Origin: Athene noctua
Lineage: Eukaryota; Chordata; Aves; Strigiformes; Strigidae
DNA length: 64,000 nt
NCBI RefSeq assembly: GCF_965140245.1
Contig: NW_027437606.1
Coordinates: forward strand, 62,001-126,000
Direction: 5' to 3'
Under the pieces are notes generated by a model, which was not told the DNA's origin, searched no databases, and was given only the letters and a program-made list of their open reading frames with translations. Position numbers and translations under genes: made by a program. Positions 1-11,623 of this stretch are shown here, in pieces. Within the stretch, counting starts at the first letter, position 1, and each line of letters begins with the position of its first letter.

Positions 1-127
1 CGGCCGAAAACGTGTACGTTTGCACTTCCCCGCCACAGGGAAGCTGCTAGCCGGGAATTCTCTGCCTGGTTCTACCCGCTGCCCGGAACGCTACGCAGGG
101 CAAAAGCGGTTCTCGTCCTCCGTGCTT

Positions 128-146
128 GCTTTTTCTCAGAAAGAGC
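128..146. other. T/A-rich near-palindrome (exemplar)
   Basis: Monomer positions 74-92 read GCTTTTTCTCAGAAAGAGC: nine-base arms around a central C with one mismatch. A right-domain variant has AGAAAAAG in place of AGAAAGAG, which makes the CTTTTTCT/AGAAAAAG arms perfect. The first such case is at 57,571-57,580, with others near 58,465, 59,186, 60,257, 60,790, 62,580, 62,940 and 63,476. On one strand it is an 18-19 base hairpin candidate. Function unknown. Confidence 0.7.
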
Positions 147-155
147 CGTGGTGTG

Positions 156-191
156 CGTTTTCGCCGGAAAACGCGTTTTCGGCCGAAAACG
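156..191. other. Tandem pair of 18-bp dyads (exemplar)
   Basis: Monomer positions 102-119 read CGTTTTCGCCGGAAAACG and 120-137 read CGTTTTCGGCCGAAAACG; they abut and differ at two of 18 positions. The second is a perfect palindrome. The first has perfect arms GCGTTTTC and GAAAACGC (101-108, 113-120) around GCCG when position 104 is T. The overlapping palindrome GAAAACGCGTTTTC (113-126) bridges the two. A weaker third dyad, AAACGT-GT-ACGTTT (133-146), follows at once. The cassette recurs in nearly every monomer. A protein-binding or cruciform role is inference; no known binding site is matched. Confidence 0.85.
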
Positions 192-203
192 TGTACGTTT
201 GCA

Positions 204-222
204 CTTCCCCGCCACAGGGAAG
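204..222. other. CTTCCC/GGGAAG inverted repeat (exemplar)
   Basis: Monomer positions 150-155 (CTTCCC) and 163-168 (GGGAAG) form perfect six-base arms around a seven-base spacer, CGCCACA. The spacer varies (GCCCGCC, CGCGCC, CCCCCC forms occur) while the arms are mostly unchanged. It lies just after the dyad cassette. Function unknown; such short arms could also be chance. Confidence 0.6.
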
Positions 223-1385
223 CTGCTAGCCGGGAATTCTCTGCCTGGTTCTACCCGCTGCCCGGAACGCTACGCAGGGCAAAAGCGGTTCTCGTCCTCC
301 GTGCTTGCTTTTTCTCAGAAAGAGCCGTGGTGTGCGATTTCGCCGGAAAACGCGTTTTCGGCCGAAAACGTGTACGTTTGCACTTCCCCGCCACAGGGAA
401 GCTGCTAGCCGGGAATTCTCTGCCTGGTTCTACCCGCTGCCCGGAACGCTACGCAGGGCAAAAGCGGTTCTCGTCCTCCATGCTTGCTTTTTCTCAGAAA
501 GAGCCGTGGTGTGCGATTTCGCCGGAAAACGCGTTTTCGGCCGAAAACGTGTACGTTTGCACTTCCCCGCCACAGGGAAGCTGCTAGCCGGGAATTCTCT
601 GCCTGGTTCTACCCGCTGCCCGGAACGCTACGCAGGGCAAAAGCGGTTCTCGTCCTCCGTGCTTGCTTTTTCTCAGAAAGAGCCGTGGTGTGCGATTTCG
701 CCGGAAAACGCGTTTTCGGCCGAAAACGTGTACGTTTGCACTTGCCCGCCACAGGGAAGCTGCTAGCCGGGAATTCTCTGCCTGGTTCTACCCGCTGCCC
801 GGAACGCTACGCAGGGCAAAAGCGGTTCTCGTCCTCCGTGCTTGCTTTTTCTCAGAAAGAGCCGTGGTGTGCGATTTCGCCGGAAAACGCGTTTTCGGCC
901 GAAAACGTGTACGTTTGCACTTCCCCGCCACAGGGAAGCTGTTAGCCTGGAATTCTCTGCCTGGTTCTACCCGCTGCCCGGAACGCTACGCAGGGCAAAA
1001 GCGGTTCTCGTCCTCCGTGCTTGCTTTTTCTCAGAAAGAGCCGTGGTGTGCGATTTCGCCGGAAAACGCGTTTTCGGCCGAAAACGTGTACGTTTGCACT
1101 TCCCCGCCACAGGGAAGCTGCTAGCCGGGAATTCTCTGCCTGGTTCTACCCGCTGCCCGGAACGCTACGCAGGGCAAAAGCGGTTCTCGTCCTCCGTGCT
1201 TGCTTTTTCTCAGAAAGAGCCGTGGTGTGCGTTTTCGCCGGAAAACGCGTTTTCGGCCGAAAACGTGTACGTTTGCACTTGCCCGCCACAGGGAAGCTGC
1301 TAGCCGGGAATTCTCTGCCTGGTTCTACCCGCTGCCCGGAACGCTACGCAGGGCAAAAGCGGTTCTCGTCCTCCGTGCTTGCTTT

Positions 1386-1402
1386 TTATCAGAAAGAGAC
1401 GT
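1386..1402 (+). other. Linked TTATCAG...GAGACG monomer haplotype (exemplar of ten)
   Basis: C-to-A changes at monomer positions 81 and 93 occur together here and near 8,005, 8,721, 9,080, 9,796, 14,090, 16,406, 23,931, 47,187 and 50,240. GAGACG alone, without TTATCAG, occurs near 14,637, 29,310, 29,847, 35,037, 35,574 and 49,892 and often in the right domain. The change at 93 therefore probably came first. The position-81 change alters the loop-side base of the T/A-rich near-palindrome. Confidence 0.8.
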
Positions 1403-3395
1403 GGTGTGCGATTTCGCCGGAAAACGCGTTTTCGGCCGAAAACGTGTACGTTTGCACTTCCCCGCCACAGGGAAGCTGCTAGCCGGGAATTCTCTGCCTG
1501 GTTCTACCCGCTGCCCGGAACGCTACGCAGGGCAAAAGCGGTTCTCGTCCTCCGTGCTTGCTTTTTCTCAGAAAGAGCCGTGGTGTGCGATTTCGCCGGA
1601 AAACGCGTTTTCGGCCGAAAACGTGTACGTTTGCACTTCCCCGCCACAGGGAAGCTGCTAGCCGGGAATTCTCTGCCTGGTTCTACCCGCTGCCCGGAAC
1701 GCTACGCAGGACAAAAGCGGTTCTCGTCCTCCGTGCTTGCTTTTTCTCAGAAAGAGCCGTGGTGTGCGATTTCGCCGGAAAACGCGTTTTCGGCCGAAAA
1801 CGTGTACGTTTGCACTTCCCCGCCACAGGGAAGCTGCTAGCCGGGAATTCTCTGCCTGGTTCTACCCGCTGCCCGGAACGCTACGCAGGGCAAAAGCGGT
1901 TCTCGTCCTCCGTGCTTGCTTTTTCTCAGAAAGAGCCGTGGTGTGCGATTTCGCCGGAAAACGCGTTTTCGGCCGAAAACGTGTACGTTTGCACTTCCCC
2001 GCCACAGGGAAGCTGCTAGCCGGGAATTCTCTGCCTGGTTCTACCCGCTGCCCGGAACGCTACGCAGGGCAAAAGCGGTTCTCGTCCTCCGTGCTTGCTT
2101 TTTCTCAGAAAGAGCCGTGGTGTGCGATTTCGCCGGAAAACGCGTTTTCGGCCGAAAACGTGTACGTTTGCACTTCCCCGCCACAGGGAAGCTGCTAGCC
2201 GGGAATTCTCTGCCTGGTTCTACCCGCTGCCCGGAACGCTACGCAGGGCAAAAGCGGTTCTCGTCCTCCATGCTTGCTTTTTCTCAGAAAGAGCCGTGGT
2301 GTGCGATTTCGCCGGAAAACGCGTTTTCGGCCGAAAACGTGTACGTTTGCACTTGCCCGCCACAGGGAAGCTGCTAGCCGGGAATTCTCTGCCTGGTTCT
2401 ACCCGCTGCCCGGAACGCTACGCAGGGCAAAAGCGGTTCTCGTCCTCCGTGCTTGCTTTTTCTCAGAAAGAGCCGTGGTGTGCGTTTTCGCCGGAAAACG
2501 CGTTTTCGGCCGAAAACGTGTACGTTTGCACTTCCCCGCCACAGGGAAGCTGCTAGCCGGGAATTCTCTGCCTGGTTCTACCCGCTGCCCGGAACGCTAC
2601 GCAGGGCAAAAGCGGTTCTCGTCCTCCGTGCTTGCTTTTTCTCAGAAAGAGCCGTGGTGTGCGTTTTCGCCGGAAAACGCGTTTTCGGCCGAAAACGTGT
2701 ACGTTTGCACTTCCCCGCCACAGGGAAGCTGCTAGCCGGGAATTCTCTGCCTGGTTCTACCCGCTGCCCGGAACGCTACGCAGGGCAAAAGCGGTACTCG
2801 TCCTCCGTGCTTGCTTTTTCTCAGAAAGACCCGTGGTGTGCGATTTCGCCGGAAAACGCGTTTTCGGCCGAAAACGTGTACGTTTGCACTTCCCCGCCAC
2901 AGGGAAGATGCTAGCCGGGAATTCTCTGCCTGGTTCTACCCGCTGCCCGGAACGCTACGCAGAGCAAAAGCGGTTCTCGTCCTCCGTGCTTGCTTTTTCT
3001 CAGAAAGAGCCGTGGAGTTCGATTTCGCCGGAAAACGAGTTTTCGGCCGAAAACGTGTACGTTTGCACTTCCCCGCCACAGGGAAGCTGCTAGCCGGGAA
3101 TTCTCTGCCTGGTTCTACCCGCTGCCCGGAACGCTACGCAGGGCAAAAGCGGTTCTCGTCCTCCGTGCTTGCTTTTTCTCAGAAAGAGCCGTGGTGTGCG
3201 TTTTCGCCGGAAAACGCGTTTTCGGCCGAAAACGTGTACGTTTGCACTTCCCCGCCACAGGGAAGCTGCTAGCCGGGAATTCTCTGCCTGGTTCTACCCG
3301 CTGCCCGGAACGCTACGCAGGGCAAAAGCGGTTCTCGTCCTCCGTGCTTGCTTTTTCTCAGAAAGAGCCGTGGTGTGCGATTTCGCCGGAAAACG

Positions 3396-6149
3396 AGTTT
3401 TCGGCCGAAAACGTGTACGTTTGCACTTCCCCGCCACAGGGAAGCTGCTAGCCGGGAATTCTCTGCCTGGTTCTACCCGCTGCCCGGAACGCTACGCAGG
3501 GCAAAAGCGGTTCTCGTCCTCCGTGCTTGCTTTTTCTCAGAAAGAGCCGTGGTGTGCGTTTTCGCCGGAAAACGCGTTTTCGGCCGAAAACGTGTACGTT
3601 TGCACTTCCCCGCCACAGGGAAGCTGCTAGCCGGGAATTCTCTGCCTGGTTCTACCCGCTGCCCGGAACGCTACGCAGGGCAAAAGCGGTTCTCCTCCTC
3701 CGTGCTTGCTTTTTCTCAGAAAGAGCCGTGGTGTGCGATTTCGCCGGAAAACGCGTTTTCGGCCGAAAACGTGTACGTTTGCACTTCCCCGCCACAGGGA
3801 AGCTGCTAGCCGGGAATTCTCTGCCTGGTTCTACCCGTTGCCCGGAACGCTACGCAGGGCAAAAGCGGTTCTCGTCCTCCGTGCTTGCTTTTTCTCAGAA
3901 AGAGCCGTGGTGTGCGATTTCGCCGGAAAACGCGTTTTCGGCCGAAAACGTGTACGTTTGCACTTCCCCGCCACAGGGAAGCTGTTAGCCGGGAATTCTC
4001 TGCCTGGTTCTACCCGCTGCCCGGAACGCTACGCAGGGCAAAAGCGGTTCTCGTCCTCCGTGCTTGCTTTTTCTCAGAAAGAGCCGTGGTGTGCGATTTC
4101 GCCGGAAAACGCTTTTTCGGCCGAAAACGTGTACGTTTGCACTTCCCCGCCACAGGGAAGCTGCTAGCCGGGAATTCTCTGCCTGGTTCTACCCGCTGCC
4201 CGGAACGCTACGCAGGGCAAAAGCGGTTCTCGTCCTCCGTGCTTGCTTTTTCTCAGAAAGAGCCGTGGTGTGCGTTTTCGCCGGAAAACGCGTTTTCGGC
4301 CGAAAACGTGTACGTTTGCACTTCCTCGCCACAGGGAAGCTGCTAGCCGGGATTCTCTGCCTGGTTCTACCCGCTGCCCGGAACGCTACGCAGGGCAAAA
4401 GCGGTTCTCGTCCTCCGTGCTTGCTTTTTCTCAGAAAGAGCCGTGGTGTGCGATTTCGCCGGAAAACGCGTTTTCGGCCGAAAACGTGTACGTTTGCACT
4501 TCCCCGCCACAGGGAAGCTGTTAGCCGGGAATTCTCTGCCTGGTTCTACCCGCTGCCCGGAACGCTACGCAGGGCAAAAGCGGTTCTCGTCCTCCGTGCT
4601 TGCTTTTTCTCAGAAAGAGCCGTGGTGTGCGATTTCGCCGGAAAACGCGTTTTCGGCCGAAAACGTGTACGTTTGCACTTCCCCGCCACAGGGAAGCTGC
4701 TAGCCGGGAATTCTCTGCGTGGTTCTAGCCGCTGCCCGGAACGCTACGCAGGGCAAAAGCGGTTCTCGTCCTCCGTGCTTGCTTTTTCTCAGAAAGAGCC
4801 GTGGTGTGCGATTTCGCCGGAAAACGCGTTTTCGGCCGAAAACGTGTACGTTTGCACTTCCCCGCCACAGGGAAGCTGCTAGCCGGGAATTCTCTGCCTG
4901 GTTCTACCCGCTGCCCGGAACGCTACGCAGGGCAAAAGCGGTTCTCGTCCTCCGTGCTTGCTTTTTCTCAGAAAGAGCCGTGGTGTGCGTTTTCGCCGGA
5001 AAACGCGTTTTCGGCCGAAAACGTGTACGTTTGCACTTCCCCGCCACAGGGAAGCTGCTAGCCGGGAATTCTCTGCCTGGTTCTACCCGCTGCCCGGAAC
5101 GCTACGCAGGGCAAAAGCGGTTCTCCTCCTCCGTGCTTGCTTTTTCTCAGAAAGAGCCGTGGTGTGCGATTTCGCCGGAAAACGCGTTTTCGGCCGAAAA
5201 CGTGTACGTTTGCACTTCCCCGCCACAGGGAAGCTGCTAGCCGGGAATTCTCTGCCTGGTTCTACCCGTTGCCCGGAACGCTACGCAGGGCAAAAGCGGT
5301 TCTCGTCCTCCGTGCTTGCTTTTTCTCAGAAAGAGCCGTGGTGTGCGATTTCGCCGGAAAACGCGTTTTCGGCCGAAAACGTGTACGTTTGCACTTCCCC
5401 GCCACAGGGAAGCTGTTAGCCGGGAATTCTCTGCCTGGTTCTACCCGCTGCCCGGAACGCTACGCAGGGCAAAAGCGGTTCTCGTCCTCCGTGCTTGCTT
5501 TTTCTCAGAAAGAGCCGTGGTGTGCGATTTCGCCGGAAAACGCTTTTTCGGCCGAAAACGTGTACGTTTGCACTTCCCCGCCACAGGGAAGCTGCTAGCC
5601 GGGAATTCTCTGCTTGGTTCTACCCGCTGCCCGGAACGCTACGCAGGGCAAAAGCGGTTCTCGTCCTCCGTGCTTGCTTTTTCTCAGAAAGAGCCGTGGT
5701 GTGCGTTTTCGCCGGAAAACGCGTTTTCGGCCGAAAACGTGTACGTTTGCACTTCCTCGCCACAGGGAAGCTGCTAGCCGGGATTCTCTGCCTGGTTCTA
5801 CCCGCTGCCCGGAACGCTACGCAGGGCAAAAGCGGTTCTCGTCCTCCGTGCTTGCTTTTTCTCAGAAAGAGCCGTGGTGTGCGATTTCGCCGGAAAACGC
5901 GTTTTCGGCCGAAAACGTGTACGTTTGCACTTCCCCGCCACAGGGAAGCTGTTAGCCGGGAATTCTCTGCCTGGTTCTACCCGCTGCCCGGAACGCTACG
6001 CAGGGCAAAAGCGGTTCTCGTCCTCCGTGCTTGCTTTTTCTCAGAAAGAGCCGTGGTGTGCGATTTCGCCGGAAAACGCGTTTTCGGCCGAAAACGTGTA
6101 CGTTTGCACTTCCCCGCCACAGGGAAGCTGCTAGCCGGGAATTCTCTGC
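3396..6149 (+). repeat. 1,431-bp-offset duplication (eight monomers)
   Basis: Copies 3,396-4,718 and 4,827-6,149 match over 1,323 bp at an offset of 8 x 179 - 1. Shared rare markers are TTCTCCTCC (3,691/5,122), CCCGTTGCCC (near 3,836/5,267), GCTTTTTCGG (near 4,112/5,543), CTTCCTCGCC (near 4,322/5,753), the GATTC deletion (4,351/5,782) and GCTGTTAGCC (near 4,521/5,952). I saw one internal difference, C at 4,183 versus T at 5,614. The copies end at ACGAG versus ACGCG on the left and GCGTGG versus GCCTGG on the right. Confidence 0.9.
4345..4356 (+). other. Recurrent single-A deletion abolishing EcoRI (exemplar of 13)
   Basis: CCGGGATTC replaces CCGGGAATTC. The GATTC starts at 4,351, 5,782, 6,676 (as GATTG), 10,075, 20,810, 23,315, 24,209, 30,652, 37,096, 44,434, 45,149, 54,992 and 56,420. 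At least three pairs come from segmental duplication (4,351/5,782; 30,652/37,096; 54,992/56,420). EcoRI is also lost by substitution (GAAATC) near 11,504, 15,622 and 59,816. Confidence 0.95.
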
Positions 6150-8078
6150 CTGGTTCTACCCGCTGCCCGGAACGCTACGCAGGGCAAAAGCGGTTCTCGT
6201 CCTCCGTGCTTGCTTTTTCTCAGAAAGAGCCGTGGTGTGCGTTTTCGCCGGAAAACGCGTTTTCGGCCGAAAACGTGTACGTTTGCACTTCCCCGCCACA
6301 GGGAAGCTGCTAGCCGGGAATTCTCTGCCTGGTTCTACCCGCTGCCCGGAACGCTACGCAGGGCAAAAGCGGTTCTCGTCCTCCGTGCTTGCTTTTTCTC
6401 AGAAAGAGCCCTGGTGTGCGATTTCGCCGGAAAACGCGTTTTCGGCCGAAAACGTGTACGTTTGCACTTCCCCGCCACAGGGAAGCTGCTAGCCGGGAAT
6501 TCTCTGCCTGGTTCTACCCGCTGCCCGGAACGCTACGCAGGGCAAAAGCGGTTCTCGTCCTCCGTGCTTGCTTTTTCTCAGAAAGAGCCGTGGTGTGCGT
6601 TTTCGCCGGAAAACGCGTTTTCGGCCGAAAACGTGTACGTTTGCACTTCCCCGCCACAGGGAAGCTGCTAGCCGGGATTGTCTGACTGGTTCTACCCGCT
6701 GCCCGGAACGCTACGCAGGGCAAAAGCGGTTCTCGTCCTCCGTGCTTGCTTTTTTCAGAAAGAGCCGTGGTGTGCGATTTCGCCGGAAAACGCGTTTTCG
6801 GCCGAAAACGTGTACGTTTGCACTTCCCCGCCACAGGGAAGCTGCTAGCCGGGAATTCTCTGCCTGGTTCTACCCGCTGCCCGGAACGCTACGCAGGGCA
6901 AAAGCGGTTCTCGTCCTCCGTGCTTGCTTTTTCTCAGAAAGAGCCGTGGTGTGCTTTTTCGCCGGAAAACGCGTTTTCGGCCGAAAACGTGTACGTTTGC
7001 ACTTCCCCGCCACAGGGAAGCTGCTAGCCGGGAATTCTCTGCCTGGTTCTACCCGCTGCCCGGAACGCTACGCAGGGCAAAAGCGGTTCTCGTCCTCCGT
7101 GCTTGCTTTTTCTCAGAAAGAGCCGTGGTGTGCGATTTCGCCGGAAAACGCGTTTTCGGCCGAAAACGTGTACGTTTGCACTTCCCCGCCACAGGGAAGC
7201 TGCTAGCCGGCAATTCTCTGCCTGGTTCTACCCGCTGCCCGGAACGCTACGCAGGGCAAAAGCGGTTCTCGTCCTCCATGCTTGCTTTTTCTCAGAAAGA
7301 GCCGTGGTGTGCGATTTCGCCGGAAAACGCGTTTTCGGCCGAAAACGTGTACGTTTGCACTTGCCCGCCACAGGGAAGCTGCTAGCCGGGAATTCTCTGC
7401 CTGGTTCTACCCGCTGCCCGGAACGCTACGCAGGGCAAAAGCGGTTCTCGTCCTCCGTGCTTGCTTTTTCTCAGAAAGAGCCGTGGTGTGCGTTTTCGCC
7501 GGAAAACGCGTTTTCGGCCGAAAACGTGTACGTTTGCACTTCCCCGCCACAGGGAAGCTGCTAGCCGGGAATTCTCTGCCTGGTTCTACCCGCTGCCCGG
7601 AACGCTACGCAGGGCAAAAGCGGTTCTCGTCCTCCGTGCTTGCTTTTTCTCAGAAAGAGCCGTGGTGTGCGATTTCGCCGGAAAACGCGTTTTCGGCCGA
7701 AAACGTGTACGTTTGCACTTCCCCGCCACAGGGAAGCTGTTAGCCGGGAATTCTCTGCCTGGTTCTACCCGCTGCCCGGAACGCTACGCAGAGCAAGAGC
7801 GGTTCTCGTCCTCCGTGCTTGCTTTTTCTCAGAAAGAGCCGTGGTGTGCGATTTCGCCGGAAAACGCGTTTTCGGCCGAAAACGTGTACGTTTGCACTTC
7901 CCCGCCACAGGGAAGCTGCTAGCCGGGAATTCTCTGCCTGGTTCTACCCGCTGCCCGGAACGCTACGCAGGGCAAAAGCGGTTCTCGTCCTCCGTGCTTG
8001 CTTTTTATCAGAAAGAGACGTGGTGTGCGATTTCGCCGGAAAACGCGTTTTCGGCCGAAAACGTGTACGTTTGCACTT

Positions 8079-9961
8079 CCCCGCCACAGGGAAGCTGCTA
8101 GCCGGGAATTCTCTGCCTGGTTCTACCCGCTGCCCGGAACGCTACGCAGGGCAAAAGCGGTTCTCGTCCTCCGTGCTTGCTTTTTCTCAGAAAGAGCCGT
8201 GGTGTGCGTTTTCGCCGGAAAACGCGTTTTCGGCCGAAAACGTGTACGTTTGCACTTCCCCGCCACAGGGAAGCTGCTAGCCGGGAATTCTCTGCCTGGT
8301 TCTACCCGCTGCCCGGAACGCTACGCAGGGCAAAAGCGGTTCTCGTCCTCCGTGCTTGCTTTTTCTCAGAAAGAGCCGTGGTGTGCGATTTCGCCGGAAA
8401 ACGCGTTTTCGGCCGAAAACGTGTACGTTTGCACTTCCCCGCCACAGGGAAGCTGTTAGCCGGGAATTCTCTGCCTGGTTCTACCCGCTGCCCGGAACGC
8501 TACGCAGAGCAAGAGCGGTTCTCGTCCTCCGTGCTTGCTTTTTCTCAGAAAGAGCCGTGGTGTGCGATTTCGCCGGAAAACGCGTTTTCGGCCGAAAACG
8601 TGTACGTTTGCACTTGCCCGCCACAGGGAAGCTGCTAGCCGGGAATTCTCTGCCTGGTTCTACCCGCTGCCCGGAACGCTACGCAGGGCAAAAGCGGTTC
8701 TCGTCCTCCGTGCTTGCTTTTTATCAGAAAGAGACGTGGTGTGCGATTTCGCCGGAAAACGCGTTTTCGGCCGAAAACGTGTACGTTTGCACTTCCCCGC
8801 CACAGGGAAGCTGCTAGCCGGGAATTCTCTGCCTGGTTCTACCCGCTGCCCGGAACGCTACGCAGGGCAAAAGCGGTTCTCGTCCTCCGTGCTTGCTTTT
8901 TCTCAGAAAGAGCCGTGGTGTGCGATTTCGCCGGAAAACGCGTTTTCGGCCGAAAACGTGTACGTTTGCACTTCCCCGCCACAGGGAAGCTGCTAGCCGG
9001 GAATTCTCTGCCTGGTTCTACCCGCTGCCCGGAACGCTACGCAGGGCAAAAGCGGTTCTCGTCCTCCGTGCTTGCTTTTTATCAGAAAGAGACGTGGTGT
9101 GCGATTTCGCCGGAAAACGCGTTTTCGGCCGAAAACGTGTACGTTTGCACTTGCCCGCCACAGGGAAGCTGCTAGCCGGGAATTCTCTGCCTGGTTCTAC
9201 CCGCTGCCCGGAACGCTACGCAGGGCAAAAGCGGTTCTCGTCCTCCGTGCTTGCTTTTTCTCAGAAAGAGCCGTGGTGTGCGTTTTCGCCGGAAAACGCG
9301 TTTTCGGCCGAAAACGTGTACGTTTGCACTTCCCCGCCACAGGGAAGCTGCTAGCCGGGAATTCTCTGCCTGGTTCTACCCGCTGCCCGGAACGCTACGC
9401 AGGGCAAAAGCGGTTCTCGTCCTCCGTGCTTGCTTTTTCTCAGAAAGAGCCGTGGTGTGCGATTTCGCCGGAAAACGCGTTTTCGGCCGAAAACGTGTAC
9501 GTTTGCACTTCCCCGCCACAGGGAAGCTGTTAGCCGGGAATTCTCTGCCTGGTTCTACCCGCTGCCCGGAACGCTACGCAGAGCAAGAGCGGTTCTCGTC
9601 CTCCGTGCTTGCTTTTTCTCAGAAAGAGCCGTGGTGTGCGATTTCGCCGGAAAACGCGTTTTCGGCCGAAAACGTGTACGTTTGCACTTGCCCGCCACAG
9701 GGAAGCTGCTAGCCGGGAATTCTCTGCCTGGTTCTACCCGCTGCCCGGAACGCTACGCAGGGCAAAAGCGGTTCTCGTCCTCCGTGCTTGCTTTTTATCA
9801 GAAAGAGACGTGGTGTGCGATTTCGCCGGAAAACGCGTTTTCGGCCGAAAACGTGTACGTTTGCACTTCCCCGCCACAGGGAAGCTGCTAGCCGGGAATT
9901 CTCTGCCTGGTTCTACCCGCTGCCCGGAACGCTACGCAGGGCAAAAGCGGTTCTCGTCCTC
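8079..9961 (+). repeat. Six-monomer (1,074-bp) higher-order pair
   Basis: Copies 8,079-8,887 and 9,153-9,961 match at an offset of 6 x 179. Shared markers in order are T104, GCTGTTAGCC, CAGAGCAAGAGCGG, CTTGCCCGCC and the linked TTATCAG...GAGACG pair. A related four-monomer step (716 bp) links 7.46-8.18 kb to the first copy through the same GTTAGCC/GAGCAAGAG monomers. The copies end at CTTCCCCG versus CTTGCCCG and at CCGTGC versus CCCTGC. Confidence 0.85.
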
Positions 9962-10479
9962 CCTGCTTGCTTTTTCTCAGAAAGAGCCGTGGTGTGCGAT
10001 TTCGCCGGAAAACGCGTTTTCGGCCGAAAACGTGTACGTTTGCACTTCCCCGCCACAGGGAAGCTGCTAGCCGGGATTCTCTGCCTGGTTCTACCCGCTG
10101 CCCGGAACGCTACGCAGGGCAAAAGCGGTTCTCGTCCTCCGTGCTTGCTTTTTCTCAGAAAGAGCCGTGGTGTGCGATTTCGCCGGAAAACGCGTTTTCG
10201 GCCGAAAACGTGTACGTTTGCACTTCCCCGCCACAGGGAAGCTGCTAGCCGGGAATTCTCTGCCTGGTTCTACCCGCTGCCCGGAACGCTACGCAGGACA
10301 AAAGCGGTTCTCGTCCTCCGTGCTTGCTTTTTCTCAGAAAGAGCCGTGGTGTGCGATTTCGCCGGAAAACGCGTTTTCGGCCGAAAACGTGTACGTTTGC
10401 ACTTCCCCGCCACAGGGAAGCTGCTAGCCGGGAATTCTCTGCCTGGTTCTACCCGCTGCCCGGAACGCTACGCAGGGCA

Positions 10480-11623
10480 AAAGCGGTACTCGTCCTCCGT
10501 GCTTGCTTTTTCTCAGAAAGAGCCGTGGTGTGCGATTTCGCCGGAAAACGCGTTTTCGGCCAAAAACGTGTACGTTTGCACTTCCCCGCCACAGGGAAGC
10601 TGCTAGCCGGGAATTCTCTGCCTGGTTCTACCCGCTGCCCGGAACGCTACACAGGGCAAAAGCGGTACTCGTCCTCCGTGCTTGCTTTTTCTCAGAAAGA
10701 GCCGTGGTGTGCGATTTCGCCGGAAAACGCGTTTTCGGCCGAAAACGTGTACGTTTGCACTTCCCCGCCACAGGGAAGCTGCTAGCCGGGAATTCTCTGC
10801 CTGGTTCTAGCCGCTGCCCGGAACGCTACGCAGAGCAAAAGCGGTTCTCGTCCTCCGCGCTTGCTTTTTCTCAGAAAGAGCCGTGGAGTTCGATTTCGCC
10901 GGAAAACGCGTTTTCGGCCGAAAACGTGTACGTTTGCACTTCCCCGCCACAGGGAAGCTGCTAGCCGGGAATTCTCTGCCTGGTTCTACCCGCTGCCCGG
11001 AACGCTACGCAGGGCAAAAGCGGTTCTCGTCCTGTGCTTGCTTTTTCTCAGAAAGAGCCGTGGTGTGCGTTTTCGCCGGAAAACGCGTTTTCGGCCGAAA
11101 ACGTGTACGTTTGCACTTCCCCGCCACAGGGAAGCTGTTAGCCGGGAATTCTCTGCCTGGTTCTACCCGCTGCCCGGAACGCTACGCAGGGCAAAAGCGG
11201 TTCTCGTCCTCCGTGCTTGCTTTTTCTCAGAAAGAGCCGTGGTGTGCGATTTCGCCGGAAAACGCGTTTTCGGCCGAAAACGTGTACGTTTGCACTTCCC
11301 CGCCACAGGGAAGCTGCTAGCCGGGAATTCTCTGCCTGGTTCTACCCGCTGCCCGGAACGCTACGGAGGGCAAAAGCGGTACTCGTCCTCCGTGCTTGCT
11401 TTTTCTCAGAAAGAGCCGTGGTGTGCGATTTCGCCGGAAAACGCGTTTTCGGCCGAAAACGTGCACGTTTGCACTTCCCCGCCACAGGGAAGCTGCTAGC
11501 CGGGAAATCTCTGCGTGGTTCTAGCCGCTGCCCGGAACGCTACGCAGAGCAAGAGCGGTTCTCGTCCTCCGTGCTTGCTTTTTCTCAGAAAGAGCCGTGG
11601 AGTTCGATTTCGCCGGAAAACGC
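10480..11623 (+). repeat. Segmental duplication G, copy 1
   Basis: Pairs with 14,774-15,740. Rare shared markers are GGTACTCG, CTAGCCGCTG, CAGAGCAA, CCGCGCTTGC (10,858/15,152), GTGGAGTTCG, GTGCACGTTTGC and GGGAAATCTCTGCGTGG. The offset is 4,294 bp up to the first GTGGAGTTCG and 4,117 bp after it. The shift is due to one extra monomer here that carries a two-base deletion (CGTCCTGTGC near 11,034). Several substitutions separate the copies (for example CAAAAACG near 10,561), so it is older than the 1,428-bp pair. Confidence 0.8.

Larger units (their letters stand above)
55..233 (+). repeat. Reference monomer (first complete unit)
   Basis: This first full unit runs from GAATTC to CCGG and matches the majority sequence, carrying T at the dimorphic position 104 (base 158). 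In order it holds a C-rich segment (18-30), GGGCAAAAGCGG (44-55), the inverted repeat around TTTTTCTCAGAAA (74-92), the palindrome cassette (102-146), the CTTCCC/GGGAAG inverted repeat (150-168) and GCTAGC (171-176). 179 is not a multiple of three, so any reading frame shifts at each unit. Frames close at TAG in GCTAGC, which is evidence against a coding repeat. Confidence 0.95.

Noticed and set aside
1..179. A half-length or shorter internal period in the monomer
   Set aside because: GGTTCT occurs twice and GAAAACG three times, but apart from the 18-bp dyad pair no internal duplication spans the unit.
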